From positions 186,001 through 250,000 of the forward strand of contig OZ243957.1 of assembly GCA_965214585.1 (NCBI GenBank): a stretch of DNA of 64,000 nt. Reading direction: 5' to 3'. The DNA is from JAHCHG01 sp965214585. GTDB taxonomy: Bacteria > Acidobacteriota > Blastocatellia > Pyrinomonadales > Pyrinomonadaceae. The notes beneath the pieces are model-generated. The model had not been told where the DNA came from, ran no database searches, and worked only from the letters and a program-made list of their open reading frames with translations. This document shows, piece by piece, positions 42,355 to 52,041 of this stretch. The translations under genes and the position numbers were made by a program. Position 1 is the first letter of the stretch. Each line of letters begins with the position of its first letter.

Positions 42355-43020
42355 ATGGCAGACATAAAAATGAGTGATGTAAAACAACTGCGCGAGCAGA
42401 CCGGCGCGGGAATGGTTGATTGTAAAAACGCGCTGACCGAAGCGAACGGCAACGTCGAAGAAGCGGTTGAGATTTTGCGTAAAAAAGGAATGGCAACAGC
42501 CGGGAAAAAAGCGGGACGCACAACAGCCGAAGGCGCAGTCGGTTCATATATTCATATGGGCGGCAAGGTCGGCGTTTTGGTCGAAATCAATTGCGAAAGC
42601 GATTTTGTTTCGCGCGGCGAAGAATTTCAGCAGCTTGTAAAAGACGTGGCGATGCACATTGCGGCAACCGATCCGCGTTATCTGAACCGCGAAGAAGTTC
42701 CGGCGGACGCGCTTGATAAGGAACGAGAAATTTTGAAGGAACAACTCAAAAACGATCCGGCGAATGCGAAAAAACCGGATGATATTATCGGCAAAATTAT
42801 CGAAGGTCGGCTGAACAAATTTTACGAAGAAAACGTCCTGCTCGATCAGCCGTTCGTCAAAGACCCAAGCAAAACGATTGGCGAATTGGTCGCCGAAAAG
42901 ATCGGTTCGATCAAGGAAAATATCAGCGTCAGGCGTTTTACGCGCTACAAAATGGGCGAAGGAATCGAGAAAAAAGCTGACGATTTCGCCGAAGAAGTTG
43001 CCGCTTTAGCGGGAAGCTAA
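42355..43020 (+). CDS. tsf: Elongation factor Ts
   Basis: EF-Ts exchanges GDP for GTP on EF-Tu. The 221-residue protein has VKQLREQTGAGMVDCKNALTEANG, VLRKKGM-like and the core IHMGGKVGVLVEINCESDFVSRGEEFQQL. This is the short form (about 200 residues, one dimerisation subdomain reduced), as in Thermus, rather than the ~280-residue E. coli form. Confidence 0.97.
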   Translation: MADIKMSDVKQLREQTGAGMVDCKNALTEANGNVEEAVEILRKKGMATAGKKAGRTTAEGAVGSYIHMGGKVGVLVEINCESDFVSRGEEFQQLVKDVAMHIAATDPRYLNREEVPADALDKEREILKEQLKNDPANAKKPDDIIGKIIEGRLNKFYEENVLLDQPFVKDPSKTIGELVAEKIGSIKENISVRRFTRYKMGEGIEKKADDFAEEVAALAGS

Positions 43021-43033
43021 ATTTTAATTTTTG

Positions 43034-43070
43034 AAAGGTTCAAAGCTAAAAACTTTGAGCCTTTTCTTTT
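43034..43070 (+). terminator. Terminator after tsf
   Basis: AAAGGTTCAAAG and CTTTGAGCCTTT form a 12-bp stem with one G-U pair, followed by TCTTTT. Confidence 0.8.
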
Positions 43071-43109
43071 GCAAACTTTTTAATTTAAGATAATAAAGGC
43101 GGAAGAAAA

Positions 43110-43236
43110 TTGTCCACAGATGAACACGGATAAACACAGACTTCTTGTTAAATTGATAATCGCTCTTATACGAAGAAATAATTCGATTTACAAATCTAAA
43201 TATCATCTGTGTTTATCCGTGTTCATCTGTGGACAA
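43110..43236. repeat. Palindromic 'TTGTCCACAGAT' repeat, copy 2
   Basis: Perfect 31-bp inverted arms 43110-43140 and 43206-43236 (TTGTCCACAGATGAACACGG...). Same family as 9020-9117. Confidence 0.85.
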
Positions 43237-43278
43237 AATTAAAAAGCGTTATTTTTAGTTCACCACCAAAAAATTTAT

Positions 43279-44019
43279 ATGAAACCTGTATATCGTAGAG
43301 TTCTGCTGAAAATTTCGGGCGAGGCTCTGATGGGAGCGCAAAATTACGGAATTGACGTTGACACGGCAAAAGCCGTCGCCGAAGAGATCAAAGAAGTTCA
43401 CCGGCTCGGCGTTGAAATAGCGATTGTCGTCGGCGGCGGAAATATTTTTCGCGGCGTTTCAAAAAGCGCGGGAAATATGGACAGATCGAGCGCGGATTAT
43501 ATCGGAATGCTCGCAACCGTAATGAACGCGGTGGTTTTGCAGGACGCTTTGGAAAAATTGGACGTTGATACGCGGGCTTTGTCGGCGATTGACATTCCGC
43601 AGCTTGCCGAATCTTTTATACGCCGCCGCGCGATTCGCCATCTGGAAAAGAAGCGCGTCGTGATCTTTGCCGCCGGAACGGGAAATCCTTTTTTTACGAC
43701 GGATTCCGCCGCCGCGCTTCGCGCATTGGAAATTAAAGCCGATATTTTACTAAAAGGCACGAAGGTTGACGGCATTTATTCGGCTGATCCGATGAAGGAA
43801 AAAGACGCGATACGGTTTGAGAAAACTTCTTATCAGCACGTTTTGGAAAAGCAGTTAAAGGTGATGGACGCTTCGGCGATCTCGCTTTGTATGGACAACA
43901 ATTTGCCGATAATGATCTTTAATATGAAGAAAAAGGAAAATATCATCAAAGCCGTCAAAGGCGATTTATCAATCGGAACGCTGGTAACGGTTGACGGGAA
44001 AACTCAGACGGCGAGTTAG
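43279..44019 (+). CDS. pyrH: Uridylate kinase
   Basis: UMP kinase of the amino-acid-kinase fold; phosphorylates UMP for pyrimidine nucleotide synthesis. The 246-residue protein has RVLLKISGEALMG, VVGGGNIFRG, AAGTGNPFFTTDSAAALRALEI and LMDASAISLCMDNNLPIMIF. It belongs to the usual rpsB-tsf-pyrH-frr order. The TAG stop codon is formed by the first bases of the following 182-bp repeat. Confidence 0.97.
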   Translation: MKPVYRRVLLKISGEALMGAQNYGIDVDTAKAVAEEIKEVHRLGVEIAIVVGGGNIFRGVSKSAGNMDRSSADYIGMLATVMNAVVLQDALEKLDVDTRALSAIDIPQLAESFIRRRAIRHLEKKRVVIFAAGTGNPFFTTDSAAALRALEIKADILLKGTKVDGIYSADPMKEKDAIRFEKTSYQHVLEKQLKVMDASAISLCMDNNLPIMIFNMKKKENIIKAVKGDLSIGTLVTVDGKTQTAS

Positions 44020-44200
44020 AAGCTGTTTGGAAATTGTATCGCAGGCTTCCAGCCGGCTGTCTTGGTGGCATCTTGCCGCCAAATTTTTCCGTTTTTCTCA
44101 TCAATTCGAGTAAATAATGCTCGAATTGGCGGCTGGAAGCCACCAAGACTGCCGGCAAGATGCCGGCGTTACGTTTTTTCTGAGTTTCCAAACAGCTTTT
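44018..44200. repeat. 182-bp element, copy 2
   Basis: AGAAGCTGTTTGGAAATT at the left end directly after TT of the pyrH stop codon, and its complement at the right end. The internal sequence is almost that of copies 30208-30389 and 62236-62417. Confidence 0.9.
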
Positions 44201-44316
44201 GTAGGGAAAAGGTGAAAGAAATGTCGTAATTTTTGAAATAAACTGAACTTGCGGGAATCCGTCCGTTTATTTTATTATTTGGTATAAATCTTTTTAACAC
44301 ACAAATTGAGGAAAAT

Positions 44317-44877
44317 ATGAGTATAGATATTGTTTTGAAGGAAACAAAGCCGAAAATGCAGGCGGTGGTTGACGATTTGCAGAATAAACTTGCAAATGTG
44401 CGGACGGGACGCGCGACGGTCGGGATTTTGGACGGCGTGACGGTTGATTATTACGGAGTCCAAACGCCGCTTTCTCAGATGGCTTCGATTGCCGTTCCCG
44501 AACCGCAGTTGCTGACTGTTCAGCCGTGGGACGCAACGCAGCTTGGTGAAATTGAAAAAGCAATTAATATGGCGAATCTGGGACTCAATCCTTCCAACGA
44601 CGGAAAAATCATACGTCTTTCCGTTCCGGCTCTAAATGAAGAACGCCGTCAGCAAATGGCAAAACAAGTCGGCGAAATCGCTGAAGAACACCGCATCGCC
44701 GTTCGTTCCGTTCGTCAAAATTCAAACAGCGATTTGAAACAGATGGCGAAAGACAAGGAAATTTCCGAAGACGACGAACACAGAGGCTTTGACGAAGTTC
44801 AGAATCTGACAAATACTTATACGACGAAAATTGACGAACTTGCCAAGAAAAAAGAGGAAGAAATTATGACGGTTTGA
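44317..44877 (+). CDS. frr: Ribosome recycling factor
   Basis: RRF splits post-termination ribosomes with EF-G. The 186-residue protein has MQAVVDDLQNKLANVRTGRA, the QLLTVQPWDATQLGEIEKAI loop and the C-terminal helices RRQQMAKQVGEIAEEHRIAVRSVRQ and DKEISEDDEHRGFDEVQNLT. Standard length. Confidence 0.98.
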   Translation: MSIDIVLKETKPKMQAVVDDLQNKLANVRTGRATVGILDGVTVDYYGVQTPLSQMASIAVPEPQLLTVQPWDATQLGEIEKAINMANLGLNPSNDGKIIRLSVPALNEERRQQMAKQVGEIAEEHRIAVRSVRQNSNSDLKQMAKDKEISEDDEHRGFDEVQNLTNTYTTKIDELAKKKEEEIMTV

Positions 44878-44900
44878 TAATAATTTTAAAATAGAGAGGA

Positions 44901-44985
44901 TAAGGTCAGCAGCGTCGGCGTGAGCCGATGCGTCAATGATTATTCGCACAAAACGCATCGGCTCACGCCGACGCTGCTGACCTTA
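44901..44985. repeat. GTCAGCAGCGTCGGCGTGAG palindrome family, copy 2 (perfect)
   Basis: Arms 44901-44933 and 44953-44985 are perfect 33-bp inverted repeats with a 19-base loop. It lies between the convergent frr gene and the 246-residue protein gene and would form a very strong hairpin. Related copies: 11628-11707 and 60727-60842. Confidence 0.9.
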
Positions 44986-44993
44986 CAAAATTT

Positions 44994-45734
44994 TTAGTTT
45001 AAGACAAATACATCGTCGGCAACTTGTGAATTTACGGAAATGTCTTTGGCTTTAAATTCAGCGTAGATCGTAAATTGCGGCATATCAAATCTTTGCGAAT
45101 ATTTTTCCGGCACGAACACTTCATCAACAACTCTGTATTTATCAATTTCAACAGAAGTTTTCACGGTTGCGCCGTTAAACATATAGCTCGAATCGTAGCT
45201 TTTTACCTGCCCCGTTTTTTTGTCAATTATAAAATCCGTGTAAAAACCTTCGGGCGATGTTATGCGAAAACCGTTTTTCTTTTTTTCGGGAAGCGGCGAA
45301 ACGATGAATCCTTCTTCGCCGATCTTCGGCAGAAGCGGCAAGCCTAAACGGTTTATCGGCGGCAAATTAAAACCGCCCTGAATCGAAGAAGAAGTTTTTG
45401 TGCCGTCGTAAACCTGCTTAAAAGGCGGAATCGGCATATTGTTAAGTTCCAAAAGATATTTGTCGCCCGCGTAAACGGTTACGAAATTCGCCGGAATTGA
45501 CTGCTGAATCATCGAAGGCGTAACATTTACCGAACCGCTGACGGACAAGGTTTTCATATTTTTGAATTTGTCGCCGCCGTGTGCTTTGAGAGCATTTTTC
45601 GCCAAAATCATTTCCGGCGAATCCTGAACAATTTGCGTTTTCACATCGCTTTTCGCCTCCGGTTCGGCTTTCTCCTGCGCCGAAATCGTGAAACTGAAAA
45701 TCAAAATAATTAATAAAACCGTGTATTTTTTCAT
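44994..45734 (-). CDS. Secreted protein, LolA/outer-membrane-lipoprotein-sorting-like
   Basis: A 246-residue protein with a signal peptide (MKKYTVLLIILIFSFTISAQ) and a beta-rich mature part with an AKNALKAHGGDKFKNMKTLSVSG start, the pattern of proteins annotated as outer membrane lipoprotein-sorting or LolA/LolB-like in acidobacteria. No lipobox is visible (no LxxC), so it is periplasmic rather than a lipoprotein. The fold assignment is by analogy. It is separated by 98 bases from the convergent-direction TonB receptor and shares its strand. Confidence 0.7.
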   Translation of the reverse strand: MKKYTVLLIILIFSFTISAQEKAEPEAKSDVKTQIVQDSPEMILAKNALKAHGGDKFKNMKTLSVSGSVNVTPSMIQQSIPANFVTVYAGDKYLLELNNMPIPPFKQVYDGTKTSSSIQGGFNLPPINRLGLPLLPKIGEEGFIVSPLPEKKKNGFRITSPEGFYTDFIIDKKTGQVKSYDSSYMFNGATVKTSVEIDKYRVVDEVFVPEKYSQRFDMPQFTIYAEFKAKDISVNSQVADDVFVLN

Positions 45735-45772
45735 AATTTTTTAGACTGCAAAATTTTGTTGATTTGATACGA

Positions 45773-45813
45773 TGAGAGAGAAACAAAAGTTAAACTTTTG
45801 TTTCTCTCTCATA
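45773..45813. terminator. Hairpin between the lipoprotein-sorting-like gene and the TonB receptor
   Basis: ATGAGAGAGAAACAAAAGT (45773) and its complement ending at 45813 form a 19-bp perfect stem with a 3-base loop. It is placed just downstream of the receptor gene on the minus strand. Confidence 0.75.
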
Positions 45814-45831
45814 TTTTTCCCCGGAATTAGT

Positions 45832-48800
45832 TTAGAAACTAAATCTCACTTGAAGTTCGACGCTTCGGTTGCCCGAATTGCTGCCGCGGAAACCTCCGAC
45901 GGTTGAGAGCGATTGACCGAAACGGCTGGAACTAAAATTTGAAACCGGAGTTGCGAAATTAACCGTGTTGAAAAGATTATTAACGCTGACTCCGAGCGTC
46001 AGATTATACGGGCTTCTTTCATTTCCGCCGCCGAATCCGCCGCGCCCACCGCCGCCGCCGCGTCTTCCGCCGCCGCGACGACCTGTTCCAGGAATATTTC
46101 CGTCCGAACCGCGTGTCGGATTTTCTTCTGCTCTCGGAGCAGGCGATTTGCCGAATCCGATGGTTTTATTCAAGCGCAGATTGACGAAAAACATAGAAGG
46201 ACTTACGCCGTAGTTGCGCGGAATAACCGCATCGAGATCGCCGACTCCGCTTGTGTCGCAGAAATCGTTGGTCAGATTAAGCTGCGAACAGCGCGAACCC
46301 AAATCCGCAAACGTCGGTCTTTCCGAGAAGATCGAATCGCCGTTCGTATCAATGCCGGAAATAATATTATACGGTCTGCCCGAAGATGCGATGACAAAAG
46401 GACTCATCCGCACATCCCAAGGCAATCCGATAGAACCGACGACAAAGAGAAAATGTCTCTGATTAAGCACCGAATCGCCGTATTCGCCGTCGAGATCGTA
46501 GCTGTGTGCCGGAAACGTAAACGCTCCGTCCGTGTCGCTTTTCGCGTAGCTGATGCGATAATTTCCGAAAATCGAAAAGTTTTTGAAAATCGAGATCGGT
46601 TTGTTGTAAAAGTTTCGGAAACTGAAAATCAATTGCTGTTGATTCAAAATTCCGCTTGATTCGTATTGATAAATATTTCCCTGCGACGGATCGGGACGCA
46701 GCGCGTTTAACGCCGGCGCGTCAAAACGCGGACAAATAGTTCCCGGCGGGCAGACGGGCGCGTTTACGTTTCTCGTTCTGAGCAGATGCAGATTTCTCGA
46801 CGCAACGTAAAAAACCGAAAGCGTCGTATTATACGGCAATTGTCGTTCGACGGAAAGCGCGGTCTGAATCGTGTAAGGTGCTTGCAGTTCAGGCGAAACC
46901 GCGCGAATCGTATTCGACAAAGGCGAGAGATTTTGTAACTGCGCGATGGTCGGAATATTCGTAACGCCGGCTGCCGAAAAAACCGCTTGTCCTAAAAGAT
47001 TCTGATTGTTTGTAACAATATAATTCAATTGATTTAGACCATTAAAACGATTCGCGCTCAAAGTGTAGTTGTTATCAAAGCGATCATAAAAAATGCCCAA
47101 TCCGCCGCGAAAAACCGTTTTCGGCGGACGTGCGCCGCCCGCGCCGGGCGAAAATGCAAAACTGAAACGCGGAGCAAAGTTCAGATTATCGTCAATGTTC
47201 GTCTGGTTTTCGTAACGCAAACCTAAACCTAAAGTCAGTTTTTGGTTTACGCGCCAATCGTCAGTAACGAAGAAACCGTAATCGGTCTGCGAAACTTCGG
47301 CAAGCGGTTCGCCTGTGGAAATGCTGAATTGATTCGGGTTAAAGCGCGGATCGGTATTTCCCAGAACTTTCTGGCGATATTGGTCAATCGGACTGATCGC
47401 CGGAGTAATAATGCACGATTGGGGTAAAGGAGTTGTTTGACAAGCCGGATTATTTCTATCAACCACCGCCGGAACTCCGCTAAAGATAAATGTTCCGCCA
47501 AAGTTCGATTCCGAACGGTCGCTGATTTTAACTCCCTCGATTTTGACTCCGAATTTTACCGAATGCTCGGATTTTGCGCCAAACGAAGTTGTCGTATAAT
47601 TTTGCAGTTCGTAACCGCGTTCTTTGTTGAAATTGAGTCCGATGTTTGAACCGCCGCCGACAAACGCCGACTGGACGTTGATCGTCGGAATCGAATTGTC
47701 GCCGTTTTGTTCGCGCTCTTCAAAATCGTATTCAAAGCGGGTTTCGTTGATCGTCTTCGCGTTAATGACCATTGTTTCCGTCAGGCGAATTTCGTGTTCG
47801 GTGTTCGTCGTGGCAAAAGCTCTGGACAACAGGGAAAATTCCCCGATGCCGTTGTTATCTCTCGTCCGGCGTTCAAAATTATAACGCGCGACCAGAGTAT
47901 TTTTATCGTTTATCGCGTAATCGAAACGCGGGCTGAGTTCAAAACGTCGGTTCGGCACGGTGTATTCGTTTCTAAACGGCAAAATCGCGTTGCTGCCGTC
48001 TAAAATCGTCGCGTTGACCAGTTCCGTTCCGTCGTCTTCACGCCGGCTCACGTCAACGAAAAATGAAGACTTATTTTTAACAATCGGTCCGCTGATCGAA
48101 CCGCCGTAGTAACGCTGCTGGCTGGAAGCGACATTCGGCGAAAAAGGGTTTCTCGTGTTCAAACTTTCGTCGCCGAAATTGAAATAGCCCTGACCGCGAA
48201 ATTTGTCCGTTCCGGGTTTGGTCAAAATCTCTATGCGCCCGAAGCCCAAGCGGTCATATTCCGCCGAAAAAGGATTTGAATTGATGCGTATTTCGCGGAT
48301 GGATTCTTTGGAAGGCAGATTTCCGCCCGTAAAACCGTCTATGTAAATTTGTCCGCCGTTCGGACCAGCCGCGCCGCCGGCGAGTGCCTGCAAAGCCGCT
48401 TCGAGTTCGTCCGGGTCGTCCGGCAGAGCGTCCAAGTCCGCGCCTTTGATAACCGTCGCGCTCGCGTTGGCATCGGCATCGGTTGAAAGCTGTCCGTCGG
48501 CGTTGACTTCGACCTGTTCCTCAACCGCTTCAATCGAAAGCGCGGCGTTTAATTCTTTTCTTTCACCCGCTTTGATCTGAACTTCCGTTTCTTCAAAAAC
48601 GGCGAAATTTTCCGCCGCGATGCGAACCGTATAAGTTCCGGGCGCGAGATTATTAAAAATAAATTCGCCGTTTCCGTTGGTGATGGCGGATTTTTCGACT
48701 CCGTTTGAATCGGCGACAATTACATTTGCGCCGACGACGATTGCGCCCAAATCATCAACTACCGAACCGCTTAAAGTTCCCGCCTGCTGCGCGAAAACGG

Positions 48801-48858
48801 AAGTGTTAAAAAATAATGTGATAAATCCGATTAATAAGTATGTTTTTATGTTTTTCAT
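45832..48858 (-). CDS. TonB-dependent receptor, Oar-like with carboxypeptidase-regulatory-like N-terminus
   Basis: The 1008-residue outer-membrane protein has a signal peptide (MKNIKTYLLIGFITLFFNTSVFAQQ), a carboxypeptidase-regulatory-like beta-sandwich (about residues 26-110: TLSGSVVDDLGAIVVGANVIVAD), a plug domain (ELEAALQALAGGAAGPNGGQIYIDGF) and a C-terminal beta-barrel ending VRFSF. A Gly/Arg-rich patch (GRRGGGRRGGGGGRG and onward) lies in a late barrel loop. Such acidobacterial receptors are thought to import oligosaccharides or other large substrates; the ligand is unknown. No SusD partner is adjacent. Confidence 0.92.
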   Translation of the reverse strand: MKNIKTYLLIGFITLFFNTSVFAQQAGTLSGSVVDDLGAIVVGANVIVADSNGVEKSAITNGNGEFIFNNLAPGTYTVRIAAENFAVFEETEVQIKAGERKELNAALSIEAVEEQVEVNADGQLSTDADANASATVIKGADLDALPDDPDELEAALQALAGGAAGPNGGQIYIDGFTGGNLPSKESIREIRINSNPFSAEYDRLGFGRIEILTKPGTDKFRGQGYFNFGDESLNTRNPFSPNVASSQQRYYGGSISGPIVKNKSSFFVDVSRREDDGTELVNATILDGSNAILPFRNEYTVPNRRFELSPRFDYAINDKNTLVARYNFERRTRDNNGIGEFSLLSRAFATTNTEHEIRLTETMVINAKTINETRFEYDFEEREQNGDNSIPTINVQSAFVGGGSNIGLNFNKERGYELQNYTTTSFGAKSEHSVKFGVKIEGVKISDRSESNFGGTFIFSGVPAVVDRNNPACQTTPLPQSCIITPAISPIDQYRQKVLGNTDPRFNPNQFSISTGEPLAEVSQTDYGFFVTDDWRVNQKLTLGLGLRYENQTNIDDNLNFAPRFSFAFSPGAGGARPPKTVFRGGLGIFYDRFDNNYTLSANRFNGLNQLNYIVTNNQNLLGQAVFSAAGVTNIPTIAQLQNLSPLSNTIRAVSPELQAPYTIQTALSVERQLPYNTTLSVFYVASRNLHLLRTRNVNAPVCPPGTICPRFDAPALNALRPDPSQGNIYQYESSGILNQQQLIFSFRNFYNKPISIFKNFSIFGNYRISYAKSDTDGAFTFPAHSYDLDGEYGDSVLNQRHFLFVVGSIGLPWDVRMSPFVIASSGRPYNIISGIDTNGDSIFSERPTFADLGSRCSQLNLTNDFCDTSGVGDLDAVIPRNYGVSPSMFFVNLRLNKTIGFGKSPAPRAEENPTRGSDGNIPGTGRRGGGRRGGGGGRGGFGGGNERSPYNLTLGVSVNNLFNTVNFATPVSNFSSSRFGQSLSTVGGFRGSNSGNRSVELQVRFSF

Positions 48859-48941
48859 TTTTGTAAATCAGGCGGAAGCGGTTTTTTATTGTTTTAATTG
48901 CCCGCTTCCGGTTTTTGTTTTTTTATAAATTCCGACGTAAT

Positions 48942-50201
48942 TTAAGGACCGTCAAATCCGCCGCCGCCATCGAGTCCGGGAATCGAGAAACTCGAACTTT
49001 GCCCGCTTTGACCGCCGCGACCTCCGCCGCGAGGCATCTGCGGCATTGTTAAGAAAGGCTCAACTCCGGCTAAGAGTTTGATCGCCGTTATGCGGCTTTC
49101 GTCCTTTGTTTTCGTGCTTGAAGCGGCAATCATTTTGCCGACTTGCAAATCCGAAACTTTTATTGCCGGAAAATTATCAATCATCTCGTCAATGCTTCCG
49201 CCGCCGCGCATTCCGCGTCCGCCGCCTGTTGTTCCGTTACCATCGGAATTATTTTCGCCGCCTGCACCTTGCGGACGATTTCCGCCCGGTCTTTGCGGAG
49301 GATTGTTTCCCGCGCCTGCCGGACGATTTCCGCCGCCCGCGCCCTGCGGAGGCTGCATTCCGCTTGCCTGCATCATTTGAAAACGCGCCAATCTCTGCGC
49401 TATTTCGGCGGGAAATTCCTTAACAATCGAAGAACTGCCGACGACGATTGTAATTTCCTTTTTGGTCTTTATATCGCTGATCGTAATTTCGTTTTTTTCG
49501 GGATTTACCGCCGTGATCGTTCCGGCGACGGTCTGAAACGCGCCGGTTAAAACTTTTTCCGCCGCAAACGTCGTTTCATCCGCATTTTTATCGCCGACGG
49601 CGCGAATCGAATCGCCCGCTTTTATGTCAGTAAAGGAACTTGTTACGGCTTCGCTGAATCTTTCGGAATCAGGCGCGTAGCGCATAAATTCAGCTTCGGC
49701 TTTCGGCGTTAAAACTACTTTCTTTTCGCCCATCACGTTTCGGACGGAAACGGTTATTTCCTTTGTCTGCGGATTTACCGTTTCGACTTTTCCGACGATT
49801 CCGCGCGTTCGCCATTCGCCGGCTTCCTTCGCCTGCTTTGCGGAAAGATCGGCTTTCGACATAATAAAAATCTTGTTGGCGATAACGCTTTTTTTGTCCG
49901 ACGTAACTTCTCCGGTGACAACGATTTTGTCGCCGACACCGACTTCCGCCAAACTCGAATCAATTGCCGCTTTGAGCGACGGATTTTCCGGCGAAATTCT
50001 TTTGTATTGTGTTACTTTCGATAAAACGACATCAATCGCGCCGTCAACCGTCTGCAAAATAATTTTTTCCGCGCCGACCAGTTTCACATCGCCGCCCGCT
50101 AAATTGGCTTTTATTCCGATGTCGGCACTCTGCGCCTGAATCAGCGAAAAAACGCCGCTTAAAATTATAAAAATTCCCGTCAAAAAAATAGTTTTTTTCA
50201 T
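48942..50201 (-). CDS. DUF5666 domain secreted protein
   Basis: After a signal peptide (MKKTIFLTGIFIILSGVFSLIQAQ) the protein carries two to three DUF5666-type beta domains (VGDKIVVTGEVTSDKKSVIANKI; AGDSIRAVGDKNADETTFAAEKV; TAVNPEKNEITISD). A Gly/Pro/Asn/Arg-rich region (GGNRPAGAGNNPPQRPGG...) lies in between. Function unknown. The start at ATG 50201 is chosen because it begins the signal peptide; a longer frame adds a non-conserved N-terminus. It lies 83 bases upstream of the TonB receptor gene on the same strand. Confidence 0.85.
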   Translation of the reverse strand: MKKTIFLTGIFIILSGVFSLIQAQSADIGIKANLAGGDVKLVGAEKIILQTVDGAIDVVLSKVTQYKRISPENPSLKAAIDSSLAEVGVGDKIVVTGEVTSDKKSVIANKIFIMSKADLSAKQAKEAGEWRTRGIVGKVETVNPQTKEITVSVRNVMGEKKVVLTPKAEAEFMRYAPDSERFSEAVTSSFTDIKAGDSIRAVGDKNADETTFAAEKVLTGAFQTVAGTITAVNPEKNEITISDIKTKKEITIVVGSSSIVKEFPAEIAQRLARFQMMQASGMQPPQGAGGGNRPAGAGNNPPQRPGGNRPQGAGGENNSDGNGTTGGGRGMRGGGSIDEMIDNFPAIKVSDLQVGKMIAASSTKTKDESRITAIKLLAGVEPFLTMPQMPRGGGRGGQSGQSSSFSIPGLDGGGGFDGP

Positions 50202-50457
50202 TTGATTTTTTCCCTTTTCTGCAAAAATAGATTTATCATTTGTTAGACGTTTCAGCATTTGAAAAGTTGCATTTTGATTCATCTATTAAGTTGTAAATTC
50301 TAACTGATGAACGGGGACGATTTTGTAAAGTTTTGTAAGTAAAAGGTAAAGAAATTCAGAGAATTTGTCAGGCAGTATTTTTAGGCGGTTCAAGCGGGCA
50401 AAGGCATAGAAAATTGCAAAAATCACAATCTTTCTTTTTTTACTTTTACCTTTTTAT

Positions 50458-51444
50458 TTAACCTGAATTTTCCCATTTGGATTTTGAACGGGCGGTTAAA
50501 ACCAAGCCGACGCTTGCCGAAAAAAGTGCGAGCAGGGCGAAAATCCATAAATAAGGAACGGAAAGAAAAATTGTCCAGACGATTACGCCGATCAAAATGG
50601 CGAGCGTTTCGGATTGGTAATTTTCCGGCAGAAATCTTTTTTGCAGCCTTTTGCCGACGCTTACCTGCAACGCGACGCGCCCGAAAACAAATGCCAGCAT
50701 CAACAAAATCAAGAGCATCGGGATAACTATCACGCTGACGAAATTCGGCAGAAAACTTACGCTGAACATCACTCCCAGAGTCGTGCCGACGAATGTAAAA
50801 AAACCGACGGCGATAACTTTCAGAGTTGAAAGCTGAAATCCGGCAACCGCGCGGCTGACTGCTCCGGGCGCGATGGTTGTTAAGGCAAAAGAGATTATAA
50901 ACCAGAAAAGAATTGACAGAAATCTCTGCGCGAGAAATGACCAAGAAAAATCCGGTGTGAAAATTTCAGCCGGATTTTTCGACAAACTGCGAAGTTCCTT
51001 TTCGTAACCCGCATACATAATCGTTTCTTTTTCAGCGTTTCGCAGAGGTTTTTCGGCTTCCGGGCGATACGTTCCGCCGAAAATTATCACGTCGCCGCCG
51101 ATAAATGCGTTTTCCTTTTGAATTACCGAACCGCCGATTGCCGCCACGTCGCCCGAAACGCGCCCTTCGACGATAACATCGCCGCCGAATGACAAAACGC
51201 CTTTTGCTTCATTTTTGATAATAACCGTTTTGCCGAACGCGAAAATTTCGCTTTGCTTGGCGTTTTCGACAATTAAAATTTCATTATTTTTTTCGAGCGA
51301 AACATTCGTTTGAGCGTAGATTGAAAAAAAGGTCGAGAGAATAATGAGAAACGCGCCGCCGAGCATTTGCAGGCTGAAAAATTTTATTTGGGGAAAATTA
51401 TATTCAACTGAAATCGAGTTGTTCACAAAAATCAGTGCCTGCAA
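50458..51444 (-). CDS. Membrane protein with bactofilin-like polymer-forming segment
   Basis: A 328-residue protein: a hydrophobic N-terminal segment, then a beta-helical region with the repeated-turn pattern of polymer-forming (bactofilin-like) domains (VIIKNEAKGVLSFGGDVIVEGRVSGDVAAIGGSV), a short linker, and at least five transmembrane helices in the C-terminal half. The first codon is TTG (51444); GTG 51426 or ATG 51366 are alternatives, and I cannot decide. It is last in the sigma / DUF4870 / anti-sigma operon, 10 bases after the zinc-finger gene, so it may be controlled by that system. Confidence 0.72.
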   Translation of the reverse strand: MQALIFVNNSISVEYNFPQIKFFSLQMLGGAFLIILSTFFSIYAQTNVSLEKNNEILIVENAKQSEIFAFGKTVIIKNEAKGVLSFGGDVIVEGRVSGDVAAIGGSVIQKENAFIGGDVIIFGGTYRPEAEKPLRNAEKETIMYAGYEKELRSLSKNPAEIFTPDFSWSFLAQRFLSILFWFIISFALTTIAPGAVSRAVAGFQLSTLKVIAVGFFTFVGTTLGVMFSVSFLPNFVSVIVIPMLLILLMLAFVFGRVALQVSVGKRLQKRFLPENYQSETLAILIGVIVWTIFLSVPYLWIFALLALFSASVGLVLTARSKSKWENSG

Positions 51445-51453
51445 CTTTTTTAT

Positions 51454-52029
51454 TTAGATTCGATTTTGCCGGACGACCAGACGCGAAACCGCGAAAAACG
51501 CAAATATCAGAAAAATTACGGCAAAGAAAAACGGAATCGTCGAATTATTTACGATCTGATAACTTAAAGACCGGAAAATCACGGAAATTCCGACTGCGGC
51601 ATCGTAGAAAAAATGAGATAAAAACCTAACGACGATCAGAAACTGCTCGGAAAATTTTCCCAAGGCAAACAAAATCGCCTTAGTTTGACCGCCGACGCTT
51701 AAAAGCGCGAGCAAAAACAACAAAGCGCAGACAAAAAAAGCCCGGAATCTTTCCTGCGGACGGCGCAAACCGCTGACTTCGCTTTCGGCATTGGCGACGA
51801 TAACTTTTGTGAAATTTTCGGGCAGTCGGAAATTTTTCTTCTCTTCCGACAAGGAATCGAGCGCGAAAAGAACCTTTTTCTGCTCGTTCAGTTCAGCCGT
51901 GCAAATTTTGCAGCCTGCCAAATGAAATTCCAAATCCGACTCCGCACAGGCGGATAATTCGCCGTCAATATAGGCGGAAAACTCCGTGTTCGGACAAGTT
52001 TCTGAATTTTCTCCGGTTTGCAGATTCAT
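51454..52029 (-). CDS. Anti-sigma factor with zf-HC2 domain
   Basis: A 191-residue protein with the zinc-binding HxxxCxxC motif (EFHLAGCKIC) in the cytoplasmic N-terminal part and a single strong transmembrane segment near residue 95, followed by a second hydrophobic stretch at the C-terminus. This is the layout of zf-HC2 anti-sigma factors that sequester ECF sigma factors. It lies in the same operon as the RpoE-like sigma gene two genes upstream. Confidence 0.85.
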   Translation of the reverse strand: MNLQTGENSETCPNTEFSAYIDGELSACAESDLEFHLAGCKICTAELNEQKKVLFALDSLSEEKKNFRLPENFTKVIVANAESEVSGLRRPQERFRAFFVCALLFLLALLSVGGQTKAILFALGKFSEQFLIVVRFLSHFFYDAAVGISVIFRSLSYQIVNNSTIPFFFAVIFLIFAFFAVSRLVVRQNRI

Positions 52030-52041
52030 TCGAGCAAAGAA

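Noticed and set aside
43110..43236. TTGTCCACAGATG repeats as CRISPR
   Set aside because: They are inverted pairs, not spaced direct repeats, and no cas gene is present.
46000..46120. Gly/Arg-rich stretch of the TonB receptor as a possible separate RNA-binding protein or sequencing artefact
   Set aside because: The frame runs straight through, and such loops occur in large acidobacterial receptors.
50458..51444. Alternative reading as a chromate or transporter protein
   Set aside because: The beta-helical turn pattern and helices fit a bactofilin-like membrane protein better, and no transporter motif is seen.
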